Of a stretch of 64,000 bases of DNA, positions 23,557 through 36,754 are shown piece by piece; the stretch's first letter is position 1; every line of letters begins with the position of its first letter. The notes below the pieces were generated by a model. That model worked only from the letters and a program-made list of their open reading frames with translations. It had not been told where the DNA came from and searched no databases. Source of the stretch: Anaeramoeba flamelloides (lineage: Eukaryota; Metamonada; Anaeramoebidae); contig JANTQA010000047.1 of the NCBI GenBank assembly GCA_027625915.1, positions 4,340,001 through 4,404,000 of the forward strand, given 5' to 3'. The translations under genes were made by a program, and so were the position numbers.

Positions 23557-26500
23557 TTAGTTCTGTTCTTCAAATGCTTTACTGATAGAAAATTTTCCTG
23601 TTTGTAATTGTGATAAAAGAATAGTTATTTTTGATTTATCAGGAAATAAAATTTCAATTTTATTTTTTTTAATTTGATTTAGAGCACCAAATCGTTTATC
23701 ATTTTCCGTTTGAGTGTGTAAATAAACATATTCTTGGGGTTTGAATACCAAATTTCCATAATAAAGTGTCGTTTTCACTATTTTAACATCAATGGTTTTT
23801 ATGTTGGTAGTTTCTTCCAAAATATTTTGCAATTCTTCTTTGGAAAGTTCTTTCTGCATTAATTCAAAGTTATTACTTCCTTTGTCATCTTTATTTAATT
23901 GTTGCAAACCCAATACTTTATAAAATAGATATTCAAAAAAAAAAAAAAAAAATCGGCATTTCATATTCAAAGCATAATACCAAAAAGAAGAAAAAAAAAA
24001 GAAAAAGAAAAAAGAAGAAAAAAAGAAGAAAAAACGAAGAAAAAAAGTAAGGAAGAATTAATCGCGATATATAAAAAGGGGGGGATAAATATTAAATTGA
24101 AATTTAGTATTTTTATATTAACTCAAATTATTATTTAATTTTGAAATTTCTAAAAATCCCAATTTTAAGAATAGAAAAACACATTATATTTATATGTTAA
24201 ATTGTATTAATTCGAAAGTGTTATTTGATTCCTTTTTATTAAAAAAGATTCTTTCAAAAAAGAATTTTAAACATTGAATTTCCATTGTAAAAATATTCTT
24301 AAATGATTATAAGTATATAAAAATGTTTTTTTCTTTTTGGAAATATAAAGAAATAAAATAATTCATCTTACATTTTTTATTTGAATTAAGCGGATCAATC
24401 GTATCTGTAATGGAATTATTTTCTTCTATTGATTTTATTAAATATAAATATAGAAATAAAATTAATATTAAAACAAATTTGATAATAATAAAAAGAACAC
24501 AAATAATAAATAATTATATTCACAAAATTTTTCTTGATCATCTCTTTATTTAATTTACTTTTATCAATTAATGTATTTTATTACAAAAAAAAAAAAAATA
24601 AATAAAATAATAAAAAATAAACAAGATTTAAAGATGTTTATTATTATATAAAAAATATTCAAAATAATTTTGAAAACAATTTTTTGTTTTTTTTTTTGTT
24701 CTTCCCCCCTTTATTTTTTTTTGAGTTTCCTTTCTTTTCTCTAAAAAAAGTAATTTTTCTTTTTTTTTTTTTAGTTTTTTATTTATTTTTTGAATTAAAA
24801 AGTAGAGAAGAAGAAAAATAATCGGCGGTGTTGTTTTAATTTGGTGGGAGAGATATTGGAGAAGAGAAATGATGATGATAATTTAAATTCTTCTTATATG
24901 AAATTTCCTTGTACTGGGATTAACTTCTTATTAGTACGACAACAATGCCTTGTACGGGGATTAACTTTTAGGGAGTATGGTAATAATGGTCTGTATGAGA
25001 ATCAACTTCTGCCAAGTGTGGTATTATGATATTATATAGAAATTTTCGACAAAATAGGGGAAACAGCCAATAACTCATTCAACACTCTCATTATGAAACA
25101 AAACTTGTATAAAACAAAATTTTTAAATTAAGTTTTTGCGTTTTTTTGTTATGTTTTGAATCTTTTTTATTTCTGGATTTTCTTTCTCTTTTTCTTGTCT
25201 TTCTTCAATAATATTTTCCTTTTATAAAGAAAAGCTATTCTATGGGTTATACTCTTTCCTACATTATAGATGAGAGAAAAAACTCTAAATAAATTTTAGA
25301 GTTTCAGGAGGTGCCATCGAGTGCCGTCAAATTCCGTGGGGTACCTAGCTTTTCCAAAATTCAAAAGAATTGAGTAAAATCTTAGCTTTTACTCAATTCT
25401 TTAAAATTAAAAAAAAACCTAACGAAAAGTGTCCGTAGAGTGCCTAGCTTTTCCAAAATTCAAAATAATAGAGAAAAATCTAAGATTTTACTCAATTCTT
25501 TTAAATTCTGGAAAAGCTAACGGCATTTTTTTGAATTTTTGAAATGAAAATAAAATTTCAAAAATTTTCTTTACATTTCAAAAGGTAAAAAAAACCTAAC
25601 GGTATATAAGAGGAAAATTTGTTGGATCACCACTCTTCAAATTAACAATAAAAAAAAAGAAAATATTTTTTTTTTATAATACCAACAATTATTAAAAAAA
25701 AATAATAAATAAAAAGAATCTTTAAATCATTTTAATAATTCTTGAGAAATCAATATTTGGGCTTTTTAAAATTATTGTTTGATTTTGTTTTTTTTTTGTG
25801 TATTTACTCTTTTATCCTTGAATTCGTTAACGAACGGGAATGGATAAATAAACTGAAAATACTTATTTTTACTTTTTTGGTCTTCGAAAATTAAATTAGA
25901 AAAAATTTTCTCTTCATTTTTTTTTTTTTTTTTATTCCAAAAAAATTTGAAGAAATAGTGCGAGAGTGGTATTCTCTTTTTGGTTTGAGTATGAACTTTT
26001 ATTGTTTGTATTAGTGGGTATTTTCACTTTACCCTCTTCTTGTTTTTTATTACCAGTAAAATTTCCAGAAATAAATTCAAATTCGATATTTTTTCTCTTT
26101 CTTTAAATGATCCTCTTTTATTTTTTGTGTTAAATGGTTTTGGGTAAACCGATAATTCTAAAGTATAATGAGGCTGAAGAATTGAAAAAAGATAATCAAA
26201 TAAAATCTTTGTTTTTTTTTTTTTTTTTCAATTTCAAATGTCAATAAAAAAATTTACAGTAATGGGCAAAAGTTTGAGAGTTCAATGATTCAAAATCCAC
26301 AATGATTTTTTTTCTGATATTCAATTGGTGTAATTTTGGAATCTTACTTTTTTTAAAAAATTTTCTCAAAATAGAAAAATATAATGCAACATGAAGTTTT
26401 TTTTTTTTATTTTCTTCAATTTGCAAAGCATAATTTTTTTTTCAAAGTTATGAAAAATGAGAGGAAAAGTAAAAGGTGTATTAAATCAATAAATTTAAGA

Positions 26501-27909
26501 AATTTGTGTATTTGTGTATTTGGGAATTTGTTTTGAGGATTGAAGACAAAGTACACAAATTCTTTTTACGGATCTAATATTTTGGCAAATTAAAATAAAA
26601 AAAAATTTCAAAAACAAAAAGAAAAAAAAAAAAAAACTACAATGAATTCAAGGAATTGGATTATTTCAGACCCATTTTATATAATTGAAAACAAAGTTGA
26701 CAAATCCTTTTTTACCGATCGAATATTTTGGAAAATAGAAGGATCGAAAATGGAAGATTGGAAATTCAAAATAAATTCCCCATTAATTTTGGAACATTTT
26801 TATTATTAAATTCCAAAATTGAGATAATGTGCAATTTGGGAATAAAATTATCTTTTCTTTTTTTTATTTCTCACCTGACCTAGAATTCGGAAACTTTTGC
26901 CCATTAGTTTGTATTAATTAAAATTCACACACTGGAATCTAACATTGAATTTCCAACAACTTGAAAATAACAATAGAAAATAAAGCAAAATTTTTAACCC
27001 TTTTGGGAGTCCAAATTCCATATTTCCAGCACTTGTATAATAAACCAACTTTTTACAAACAAAAATGTTTCTTATCGAAGATCAAGTTCGCAAAATAAGA
27101 ATCAAATGAATGTTTATTATTTGTTTTATTTTTGGTTCCAAATACACCTAACAAATTTTGTTTCGCCCAAACAATATTTTTTGTAAAATGATTGCTTTGT
27201 AACAGAGCAAAAATTTTACAAATTACAAACTTTTAGAAGAACAACTTTTGAAATGTATTGTTTAAAAGGAATCAAAAAAATTCGATCGTCAAGTTTTGTA
27301 ATTGTTCGTTCCGTCTTTTTTGATCGAAAAAGATTAAAAAAAAATATAAAAAAAAAAAATAAGAAAAGTAAACAAGAAAGGAAGTTCAAAACTCATACTT
27401 TTTTTAATTCTTGTTTCTTCCCAAGATTTTGAGAAAGATGTAAGATCAATTTTCCCAGTTTGTGCTAAAGTTAAATAATCCTCTTGTAATTGTGTTAAAA
27501 TTAATTGTGTAAAAAACACAACATTTTTTTGATAGCCTTCATTAATTTTTTCTGTTTCAGAGTCTATTGCTTTTTTAGCATTTTGTACCAAATACATCAT
27601 CCATTTTTTGGATTTTAAGATACTTTCATCTCTTTTTTTCTCGAGTTTCTGAAGTTCCATTAAATATTTTTCATTGGTATTATTTTCCAACTCTTTTTTT
27701 CTTAGCTCTAAATTTAAGGTTTGTGAGTTTAGAACGTATTCCTCCACAGTGTCTATTTCGTTTTCTAATTGGTTAATTTGCTTTAATAAAAAATTCTTGC
27801 GTTCTTGTGTTTTTGTTCTTTGAAGCTTTGTTTTATTTTGTTCGTTCATGGATTGAATCATTTGTTCGGTAATGTCTTCACTTTGATCAGCGGCTTCTTC
27901 TTGTTGCAT
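23557..27909 (-). CDS. Sds3/BRMS1-like subunit of a Sin3-HDAC-type complex
   Basis: Proposed two-exon gene. Exon 1 is 27909-27400 and ends at a GTATGAG donor after RIKK plus one base; exon 2 is 23915-23557, after a long T tract and TATAAAG acceptor. Both boundaries are phase 1. Exon 1 encodes an acidic N terminus and a long coiled coil (ERKNFLLKQINQLENEID through LQKLEKKRDESILKSKKW to ILTQLQEDYLTL) with the heptad layout of the Sds3-like domain. Exon 2 encodes the C-terminal capping domain: LYYGNLVFKPQEYVYL, then ILLSQLQTGKFSISK, close to human SUDS3 LYYDKRWYHKSQAIYL and YLGQLQRGLFVI. In other eukaryotes Sds3 dimerises by its coiled coil and scaffolds Sin3-histone deacetylase repression. Unusual: the intron is about 3.48 kb and contains other repeats. 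The C-terminal match is good; joining the exons is inference from phase, order and family architecture. Confidence 0.72.
24907..25030. repeat. Degenerate 41-42 bp tandem repeat, three units
   Basis: Units begin at 24907 (CCTTGTACTGGGATTAACTT), 24948 (CCTTGTACGGGGATTAACTT) and about 24990 (TCTGTATGAGAATCAACTTC). They share the core TGTA-GGGATTAACTT and a TATGGTAATAATG-like tail. The stretch is open on the plus strand (62 codons from 24841) because 42 is a multiple of 3, but has no protein family pattern and lies within the large Sds3 intron. Confidence 0.6.
25295..25620. repeat. Modular hairpin repeats (intronic cluster)
   Basis: Two module A hairpins (about 25343-25405 and 25441-25520; TTTTCCAAAATTCAAAAGAA facing its complement around an AAATC-TTAG-TTTACT centre) and one module B (about 25525-25605). 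Linkers include GTGCCATCGAGTGCCGTCAA and GTGTCCGTAGAGTGCCTAGC. It matches the cluster at 17.2-18.2 kb. Confidence 0.8.
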
Positions 27910-30900
27910 TCTTATTTTTGAAGGAATTGATAAAAATGATTCTGAGAATTTTATTTACTAAAAAATGAATTCTTACATTTTTGATTTCTTCACAGCTATT
28001 AGTTTTCAAATTATTGGTAGTTATACTCATATTGTTCAAGAACTTTCATAAGTTGTTATTTGCAATTTAAAAATTAGATACAGTTTTATTTTTCTGTTAA
28101 GTAAAAGAACCGATTTTGATATTTCTTTTGGATGTCAATAATTTTGGATTCTCGATAGGTCTTAAAAATGATATTTAGCTCAATAGTTTTATTTCAAAGT
28201 CAAAGCATTGAAGAAAAACCAAAATAGTACAATTTATTTTTGTTTTTCGTTTTAATAGTTACTCTTGAGATTGTAACTTACCAAAGATTTGCTCAATATG
28301 TAAGTGGTAGCTTACAACGAAAAATTATATATTTTGGGATACCTGAAGAATTCTTCTAGAACTTGGACCCTTAAAGTCTACTTTATTATATATAAAAACT
28401 CAAATAACAAAAAAAAATTTGATACAATCTCCAGAGTTACTATTGAAAAAACGAAATGAGGATTTCAAAGGGTTTTAAAAAAAAAAATCTACATAGTCAC
28501 AATTTTAAATATTCTAAATTTCTAATAAAAAAAAATAATTAATTGCCATTCAAAAATCAAAGTCAAAAATTCAAAAAGCCAAAATAAGTTTTTAAGTAAT
28601 CTTAATTTTTAAAAAATCAGATTAAAAAAAAAAGAAATCATTTTCTTATTTTATATTTCAAAAAATTTAAAAAAAAAAAAAAATTCAATTGTTTCTTATT
28701 TAATATTTTAAATACTTAATTTTTTTTTACTAATTTAAAATATAATTGTTTTAATTTAGAATAAAATAAACAAAATACAGATAATTAATTTTTATATCTT
28801 TCATAACTCTAAATATGATAAAGTAATGATTTTTTAGTATTCTTGATTTAATAACCCTTCATTGGAAAAATAAAATGAAAAAAAATTAAAAACTATTAGA
28901 TCTTTAAGATCTCTAAAAATGCCCAGTATTTTACACTTTAAAACAAGTACTTTTTTTCTTCAAAATTAAATTCACAACGATATAAATTCTAGATTGAGTA
29001 TTTCATTTGATGGATTTTTTTTTTTTTTTTTTTTTTCGTTTCAAAAAATGTACTTTATATTTAAATTTTAATTGGTAAAAATCAACTACACTTCAAACTC
29101 TAATCGTTTTTGATCAATATTATATATTCATCATTGTCTCAAAAAATATTTTTTTCAATTTTATAATATTGTTTTAGCATCATAGATATGTCATCCATTA
29201 CAAATAAAAGAAAAACATTAATTTGTTAGAATTCTTTCAGAAATACACTTAAGGAAAGAGAATTATGTTTAAAAAACTTGATTTTTTACAGTTATTCTAC
29301 TTCATTTCTATTATATTTTGATCTCATATAAGATAAAACTAGTAAAATAATTTATAATAAATTTAAGATATTAACAAAAAATAGCACTGTAATAAAAAAC
29401 AGAGAATATATTTGGTTAAAATAGTTCGACTATTAAGCTTTATTTTAGATCACTTTTTTATATCATAAAATATTTATTCAATAAAACAAATTTTTTTTTG
29501 GGTAATAGAACAAAATCTTTTAAAGTTTATTTATTTTTTTTTTCAAAGTATTTTTAAAAAAAAAATTAATTGAAAAATTTGAAATATCAAAATTATACAA
29601 ATACTAACATGTTATAGTAAAATTATAATTTTAAAAAGATTTTTGTTCTCAGAATATTATTATATTGTTTTAATTCGATTGTTTTATTCAGATAAGTGAT
29701 AAATGATTTTTAATTTTTTATTTTGTTTTGGTAATTAATTTCGAACTTATTTTGATTTCAATTTTTGATTACATAAGTAAATATATCATACAAGGAAATA
29801 TCCCCACCTTTCATTTATTCAAATTTAATTTTATTTTGTTAAATAATGATTTACTATATTAATCATATTTCAGAAAAAAAAAAAAAAACCAGCAGTTTAT
29901 AAGTCCTATCAACAACATTCGGTCTTTTTTAAATTTTACTATTTGTAGAGAATATGAATAAATGTTCAATATTTTCTCAATAGTCTGTTAACTTGTTTAT
30001 TTGATGAAAGTTACTCAAAAAAAAATTTTAAAAAAATTTCCTAATAAAGAGAAAAATTTTAATTCATTTTCAAAAAATATTAAAAAAAAAAGTAAATCTT
30101 TTGAAAATCATTTCTTTAACAAAAAGTCTACTTGTTTAAATCAAAAAGGGGGATATGAATATAAGATTTTATATAATATTTAACTATAAATACAAAAATT
30201 GAAATCAAAATAAGTTTAAAATTGGTTAAGTAAAAATAAATAAAAAATGAGTACAATGATAGTAAAAAAATAATTCTCATCTAAAAATGGAAAATGTATT
30301 TTATAAGGAATATTTGATAAAACTCAGAGAATGGGTTATATGTATTCAATTCTACAGGCCATTTTGATTAGAAGGGGGTTATATGGAGATTGGAAATTAA
30401 ATCATTAGACTAATGCTGAATGAAATTTTTATTTTCAAATCTTTTCAAGGTAAATTTCAAATTTGGATAGTTGGAATATAAGTTACTTGCCAAAAGAACA
30501 AAATTTTATAAAAAAAAATCCAAAATTTTCACTTTGAGTAAGATCTCTTTACTCAACACTTTTTGAAGTCAAAAAAAAATGTTGTTAATCATAAAAGCAA
30601 TCACCCCAGGTCAAAAAAATGAATATTCCGAGAAATAATTGAAGTAAAATTACAAAAGTATAATTTTTGGAATAATCAATTTCAATTCCACTAAAAATCA
30701 AAAAAACTTTACGACAATAATCCAAAAATAAATTTTTTTTTGAAACAGAATGTATCCAGTTCTGAAGTAGTTTAATTCCCACAATGATTTCTCTTTTTGT
30801 CCGATCTCTATAATATTTTGAATAATTTATAAAGGAATAAAACTAAAAATAAAATCATTTTTTCAATTTTTTCTATACCATTTTTATTTGATTGATACTC

Positions 30901-30921
30901 AAGCCTCCATAAACTTTTTTG
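27910..30921. other. Intergenic, no gene seen
   Basis: About 3 kb between the divergent Sds3-like and K/E/N-rich genes. A GTAAGAATTC donor-like word at about 27975 and an AG just before the Sds3 ATG hint at a 5' UTR intron, preceded by a short ATG frame starting MSITTNNLK at about 28030. The rest is A/T low complexity. Confidence 0.45.
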
Positions 30922-33900
30922 ATGGACAAAACCAAAAAAGAAATTTGTGTGGTTTGTAAAAAACAAAAAGGATCACTAAATTTCTCTTTTATTTCAATCA
31001 CCGCAACAAATAAAAAAAGAAGAAGAAATTTTCAAGACTTTGTACAGTTACTAGAATTAATTATCTGCGAAAAATGTAAAACAGAAAAGCAACAAACACT
31101 AGAATTAAAAAACAACAAAATCTTTTTTGAATTTAAGACAATGTATTTTAAAAAAGAAGAAAACCTCACAAATTTTGAATTCCAAAATCTTTTGACAAAA
31201 AAGCTAATACAAAAAAAGAATAATGAAAAAGATTATAAAAATAAATTTCAATCAGATGGTGAAATGAAAAGTAAATACAACACCAAGAATAAAAAAAAAA
31301 AAAAAAAAAAGAACAAGCAAAAGAAAAAGTAAAAGTAAAAGAAAAAGTAAAAGAAAAAGTAAAAGGGAAAAAAAAAGGGGGACCAAAAGTGAAAGTGAAA
31401 GTGAAAGTACAAGTACAAGTGAAAGTGGGAGTGGGAGTGGGAGCGAAAGCGAGTCATCTTTTTTTTCTTCCGATAAGGATCTATGGGCGCTTTTTGACTC
31501 ATCGTCAAATGAAGAAAAAGAAGATCTTCCCAAAACCGATGATCATAAAAAAAACACAAATAATGAAATTGAAAATAAGAGAAAAAGAAAGAACAAATCA
31601 CAAGGAAATTTGGATCAAACCGAAAAAGCAATCAACCCAGTCTTTAAAAAAAGAAGAACGCAAAAGAAAGATAAGAATATTGACGAAACACTACAAAACG
31701 ACCCAGATATGATTTATAAAACCATTCAAATATTCGAGAAAGAAGGAAGAAAAGTTGAAACAAAAAGGAATCAATATGGAAATCTCAAAATTGATATTAA
31801 GATTCTTCAATCGGCACCAAAAATTATAATTCCCAACCCTTCCCTTCAAAAACCAACTTTTCTTTTTTCTCCTTTCAAGAACAACAATAAACAACTAGAT
31901 CACAAAAAAGACCAAAGAAAGAAAAAGAGAGCAAAAAAGAACAAGAGAAAGAAGATGAAAAAGAAAAAGAAAAAGAAAAAAAACAAGGAACGAATGGTTT
32001 ATAATACAAGACTCCAAAAAAAAAGAAGAAAAGAAAAAAAAAAGAAAAGGAAAAAGGAAAGGAAAAAGCTAAAGAACACGACAAAGAAACCAATTCTCAA
32101 AAAAGGAAAAATTAAAATAAAGAATAAAACTGATAAAGAAAAAATAAAAAATAGAAATAAGGATGGTTTGAGACATCAAATAATAAAAAGGGAAGAAAGA
32201 AAAGGGGTTCAAACCAATGTATTTCAACATTTAATAGAGCAAATAAAGAATAAAAGTAAAATTATCTCACAATTAAAAAACAATATTTCTTCAGACATTT
32301 TTTCATTAATTTCAATCCCGATGGAGAGCAAATTGGCAGAGCATAAAAATAATTTAATTAAAAAAAGGAATTTTGAAAAAACTTGCAAATCACTTTCAAG
32401 TTCTCTCCAAAAGATTAAGAATTCTGATTATACATTAATTACCCAAACACAAACAGAATTATCTGAAATAACACTAAACGCGGGAGAACGTATTGAAATA
32501 ATGATGGAAAATTTCCATAAAAGAAAGGTTGAAATAGAAAAGAGAATCATAAATTCAATACTTAACGATCTAAAATTCCAAGAAAAGCAATTAAATATTT
32601 CTTTAGAAAAAGAGCGAAATAATGGAATGGTGATTGAAAATGTGATGCACAAAGAAAATATAAATGAAATGGTGATAGAACATAAAGAAAAGGCCGAAGA
32701 ATTACTTCAAAAAGAAAATAAGATCGAAATTGAAATTCAAAATGAAAATTTTAAAGCGGAAAATAAGGGGAATGATAAGAAATTGGAAAATAACTTAAAA
32801 ATTGAAAATGAAGACAAAAATGAAAATGAAAATAAAGAAAATGAAAATAATGAAAATGAAAATAATGAAAATGAAAATGGAGATAAAAATTTCATTAACT
32901 TAAATATTGTAAATAATTCTAGTATTGCAATTGGTTGTGAAATGGGAACAGAAAAAAATATAATTAAAATTCAAGAAGAAAATAATGAAAATGAAAAAGA
33001 TAAAAATGAAAAAGAAAATATTAATGAAATGGTAATAGAACATAAAGAAAAGACCGAAGAATTACTTCAAAAAGAAAATAAGATTGAAATTGAAAGACAA
33101 AATGAAAATTTTAAAGCAGAAAATAAGAGAGATAATAAGAAATTGGAAAATAAATTAAAAATTCAAAATGAAGACAAAAATGAAAATGAAAATAAAGAAA
33201 ATGAAAATGAGGATAATAATTTGATTAACTTATATCTTGAAAATGAATCTAATATTGCAATTGATGATGAAAATTCTAAGAAAATAGACAATAAATTAAC
33301 ACTTGAAAATAATGAAAAAAATGAAAATGAAAAATGCAGAAACCAAAATAAAAAAGAAAATGAAGAAAACGCCAAAGAATTACTTCAAAAAGAAAATAAG
33401 ATCGAAATTGAAATTCAAAATGAAAATTTTAAAGCGGAAAATAAGAGAAATAATAAGAAATTGGAAAATAAATTAAAAATTGAAAATGAAGAACAAAATG
33501 AAAATGAAAATAAAGAAAACGAAAATGAGGATAATAATTTGATTAACTTATATCTTGAAAATGAATCTAATATTGAAAATGGTGATGAAACGGGAAAGGG
33601 AAAAAATATAATTAAAATCCAAGAAGAAAATAATGAAAATTCTAAGAAATTGGAAAATAAATTAACACTTCAAAATGAAGACAAAAACGAAAATAAAAAT
33701 GAAGGGAACGAAGATGGAGATAATAATTTCATTAACTTAAATCTTGAAAATGAATCTAGTATTGCAATTGGTGGTGAAATGGAAAAGGAAAAAAATATAA
33801 TTAAAATTCAAGAAGAAAAAAATGAAAATGAAAAAGATAAAAATGAAAACGAAAATGAAAATGAAGATGTGAAAGAAGATACTATAAAAGAGAAGAATAT

Positions 33901-34978
33901 AAAATCAAATCAGGAAAAAAATATAATTAAAATCCAAGAAGAAAATAATGAAAATTTTAAGAATTTGGAAAATAACTTAAAAATTCAAAATGAAGACAAA
34001 AACAAAAATAAAAATAAAGAAAAAGAAAATGGAGATAAAAATTTCATTAACTTAAATATTGTAAATAATTCTAGTATTGAAACAGTTGATGAAATGGGAA
34101 AAGAAAAAAATATAATTAAAATCCAAGAAGAAAATAATGAAAATTCTAAGAAAATAGAAAATAAATTAACACTTGAAAATAATGAAAAAAATGAAAATGA
34201 AAAAGACAAAAATGAAAAAGAAAAAGAAAAAGAAAATGAAGATGTGAAAGAAGATACTATAAAAGAGAAGAATATAAAATCAAATCAGGAAATAAATATA
34301 AATGAATTTCAAAAAGAAAATCAAGAAAATTCTAAGAAATTGGAAAATAACTTCAAAATTCAAAATGAAGACAAAAACGAAAATAAAAATGAAGGGAACG
34401 AAGATGGATATAATAATTTGATTAACTTATATCTTGAAAATGAATCTAATATTGAAAATGGTGATGAAACGGGAAAGGGAAAAAATATAATGAAAATCCA
34501 AGAAGAAAATAATGAAAATTCTAAGAAAATAGAAAATAAATTAACACTTGAAAATAATGAAAAAAATGAAAATGAAAAATGCATAAACCAAAATAAAAAA
34601 GAAAATAAAGAAAACACCAAAGAATTACTTCAAAAAGAAAATAAGATCGAAATTGAAATTCAAAATGAAAATTTTAAAGCGGAAAATAAGGAAAATAATA
34701 AGAAATTGGAAAATAACCTTAAAATTCAAAATGAAGACAAAAATGAAAATGAAGAAAACGAAAATGAGGATAATAATTTGATTAACTTCAATATTTTAAA
34801 TAATTCTAGTTTAGAAAAAGTTGATGAAATGGAAAAGGAAAAAAATATAATGAAAATCCAAGAAGAAAATAATGAAAATTCTAAGAAATTGGAAAATAAC
34901 TTAAAGTTTCAAAATGAAGACAAAAACGCAAAAAATATCAAAGAAAATAAAAAAGAAGATAATAAAGAAAAAAATTAA
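30922..34978 (+). CDS. Large K/E/N-rich repeat protein with N-terminal paired CxxC motif
   Basis: I do not recognise the family. The ATG at 30922 opens a frame with C9-V-V-C12 and C49-E-K-C52, spaced like one zinc site. It runs into 20 consecutive A at 31291-31310. Beyond that, the coding pattern moves to the frame reading RTSKRKSKSKRKSKRKSKR and then an ES/TS/GS dipeptide stretch, and continues unbroken to the stop at 34978. A one-base length error in the A tract, or slippage, would unite them (about 1350 residues). After the SR-like part come a lysine-rich region, a predicted coiled coil (about 32170-32640), and an array of long nested repeats built from ELLQKENKIEIEIQNENFKA, KKLENKLKIQNEDKNENE, NLINLYLENESNIE and KNIIKIQEENNEN modules. 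Composition suggests a nuclear or scaffold protein; that is a guess. Confidence 0.7.
32690..34950 (+). repeat. Nested long-period repeats in coding sequence
   Basis: The module encoding ELLQKENKIEIEIQNENFKA appears at about 32700, 33060, 33380 and 34625, each followed by a KKLEN-LKI-NED module. The module encoding NIIKIQEENNEN (or NIMKIQEENNEN) appears at about 32957, 33600, 33797, 33919, 34108, 34486 and 34845. Larger blocks repeat almost verbatim, for example about 33880-33925 with 34240-34290 (VKEDTIKEKNIKSNQE) and 33560-33600 with 34440-34490. Near identity at the DNA level points to recent duplication or unequal exchange. Confidence 0.85.
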
Positions 34979-36156
34979 AAAGGAAATATGAATATATATT
35001 TTAATAAGAAAGAAGGGGGCCAAATTAAATAAAAAGAAAAGAAAATTGTAATTTAAATAATAGTTATTTTACAAAAATCCCCTTCATGAATAAAAATGCT
35101 TGTATTTTTGGTTTATAATATTTTAAATAATCTTTCGTATTAAATAATATGTGTGAATATGTATGTATAAGTGTGTTTATCGAGATATGAAACAATTTTT
35201 TTCTTTCAATTGGCTTAGTTAATAAAGGAAAATCCATTTATTACCAATATTCAAGTATTCGAAAATAAATTTTGGATTGAGTTTTTGATATTTGGTTTTT
35301 AAATGGTTGGGGGTTACTTCATTTTCATTTTCTTCATTTATCCACTTATAATTTCCAAAGTAATAAATTAGAATTATAATTTGCCCATTACATTTTAATT
35401 TAAAACCCCCTTTAATAGTCTATCAATTAAAATAGGTTTGATCTTTGAAGCGTGGTTTCTAAACATATACTTGCTACTAGGAAATCATATATATATATAT
35501 ATAATGCATACTTTGTGTAGGTATAACAATCAATCAATTTTTTTGGATGGCGAGGCTAAACTTTTTAACATTTTTTCCAAAGTAATTAGTATCGGCGATT
35601 TTTACACTTTTTTGCATTATACAGTTTTCAACCTAGAATACTAAACTATTTTTCAAAAATATTATCTCGCTTTATAATGTTATTGAAAGGGGTTTTTAGT
35701 GGATTTATTCCAGTATTCTTATCAAAAAAATATTTTCAAATTTTTTGATCAGAATCATTTTTTCTAATTAAGCAAATTTTTGTTGTGCTTTTTCAAATTT
35801 TTGTTTTTCTTTTTCTTTTTCTTTTTTTCTTTTTCTATTTTTTTTTTAAGATCATATTGAAAAAAAAAAAGATCTTTGAAAAGAAAAATAATCACAATAA
35901 AATTGAGATTATGTTATGTCTTTTGAAAATGAATTGAATTAGCAGTAAAAAATCTTCTTGTTAATCTTTTTTTAGTGAAATTTCAGTAATAAAAAATATA
36001 TAATAATATTTTCAAAAATTGTGATTTGATTCTTTTTTTGAATTTTAATTTAATTTTTTATAATTTTTCAAATATAAGGGTTTTTTTAGGTAGTGGTTAT
36101 AATTATAAAGAGAATAATTGATAGATTTAATAATTAGTTGTTATTGAATAATAAAA

Positions 36157-36159
<3 letters not shown>
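34979..36159. other. Intergenic, no gene seen
   Basis: The 3' flank of the repeat protein gene, followed by AT-rich DNA and a short (TA)n near 35487. No supported feature. Confidence 0.5.
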
Positions 36160-36192
<33 letters not shown>

Positions 36193-36392
36193 CCCAATTC
36201 AAAATTTTTAACACACCGAAATTCGATTTGTGAAAAAAAAAAACTTATTTAATCAATTAAAGAAGAAATACTAAAATAGCAGCCATTCGCTAATTGAAAT
36301 GTTAACACTAGCTTATGAATTACAATACTCACAAAACAAAAAATAAATAATTATCAATACAAATATATCAAAGGTGTGTTAAAAATTTTGAA
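36160..36392. mobile_element. Small inverted-repeat element next to (AT)n
   Basis: TTCAAAATTTTTAACACACC at 36198-36217 is a perfect 20-base reverse complement of 36373-36392. The arms enclose about 155 bases. An (AT)n run (36160-36191) abuts the left arm. It fits a miniature inverted-repeat element or a foldable RNA; no target duplication is clear because the left flank is AT repeat. Confidence 0.7.
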
Positions 36393-36718
36393 GAGAGCAA
36401 AACAAAAAAATACATTAGTAAATTTGTTTAAATTCTAGTAGGAATATTGATCGATCAAATGGTTAGATACTGCCAATTAATTTTATTTGAGTTCTTCTAT
36501 TTGGAACAACTCAACTTTATCATAATATCAATTTTTGAAAAAAAATTTGATCTCACGAAACAAGTTACGTAATTCAAAAAATGAAATGAAAACCAAAAAA
36601 GATGAAAAATTGATTTTCATATTTTTCAACAACCAAAATTATTTCTAATTTGAATGAAATTGTATTATTATGATTATTTGGAACATTTTAGTTGTGTGGA
36701 AATTTTTTAATTTTAGTT

Positions 36719-36723
<5 letters not shown>

Positions 36724-36754
<31 letters not shown>

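Noticed and set aside
30001-30183. A 60-codon K/N/F plus-strand frame upstream of the repeat protein.
   Set aside because: Low-complexity composition from A runs, no splice evidence linking it to the gene downstream.
31248-31631. Minus-strand frames rich in F/L/S opposite the start of the large repeat protein.
   Set aside because: They are the reverse-strand image of lysine and SR-type dipeptide codons on the plus strand.
32690-34950. Regularly spaced direct repeats considered as a CRISPR-like array.
   Set aside because: Repeats are in-frame coding modules of varied length with no constant spacer size, in a eukaryotic gene.
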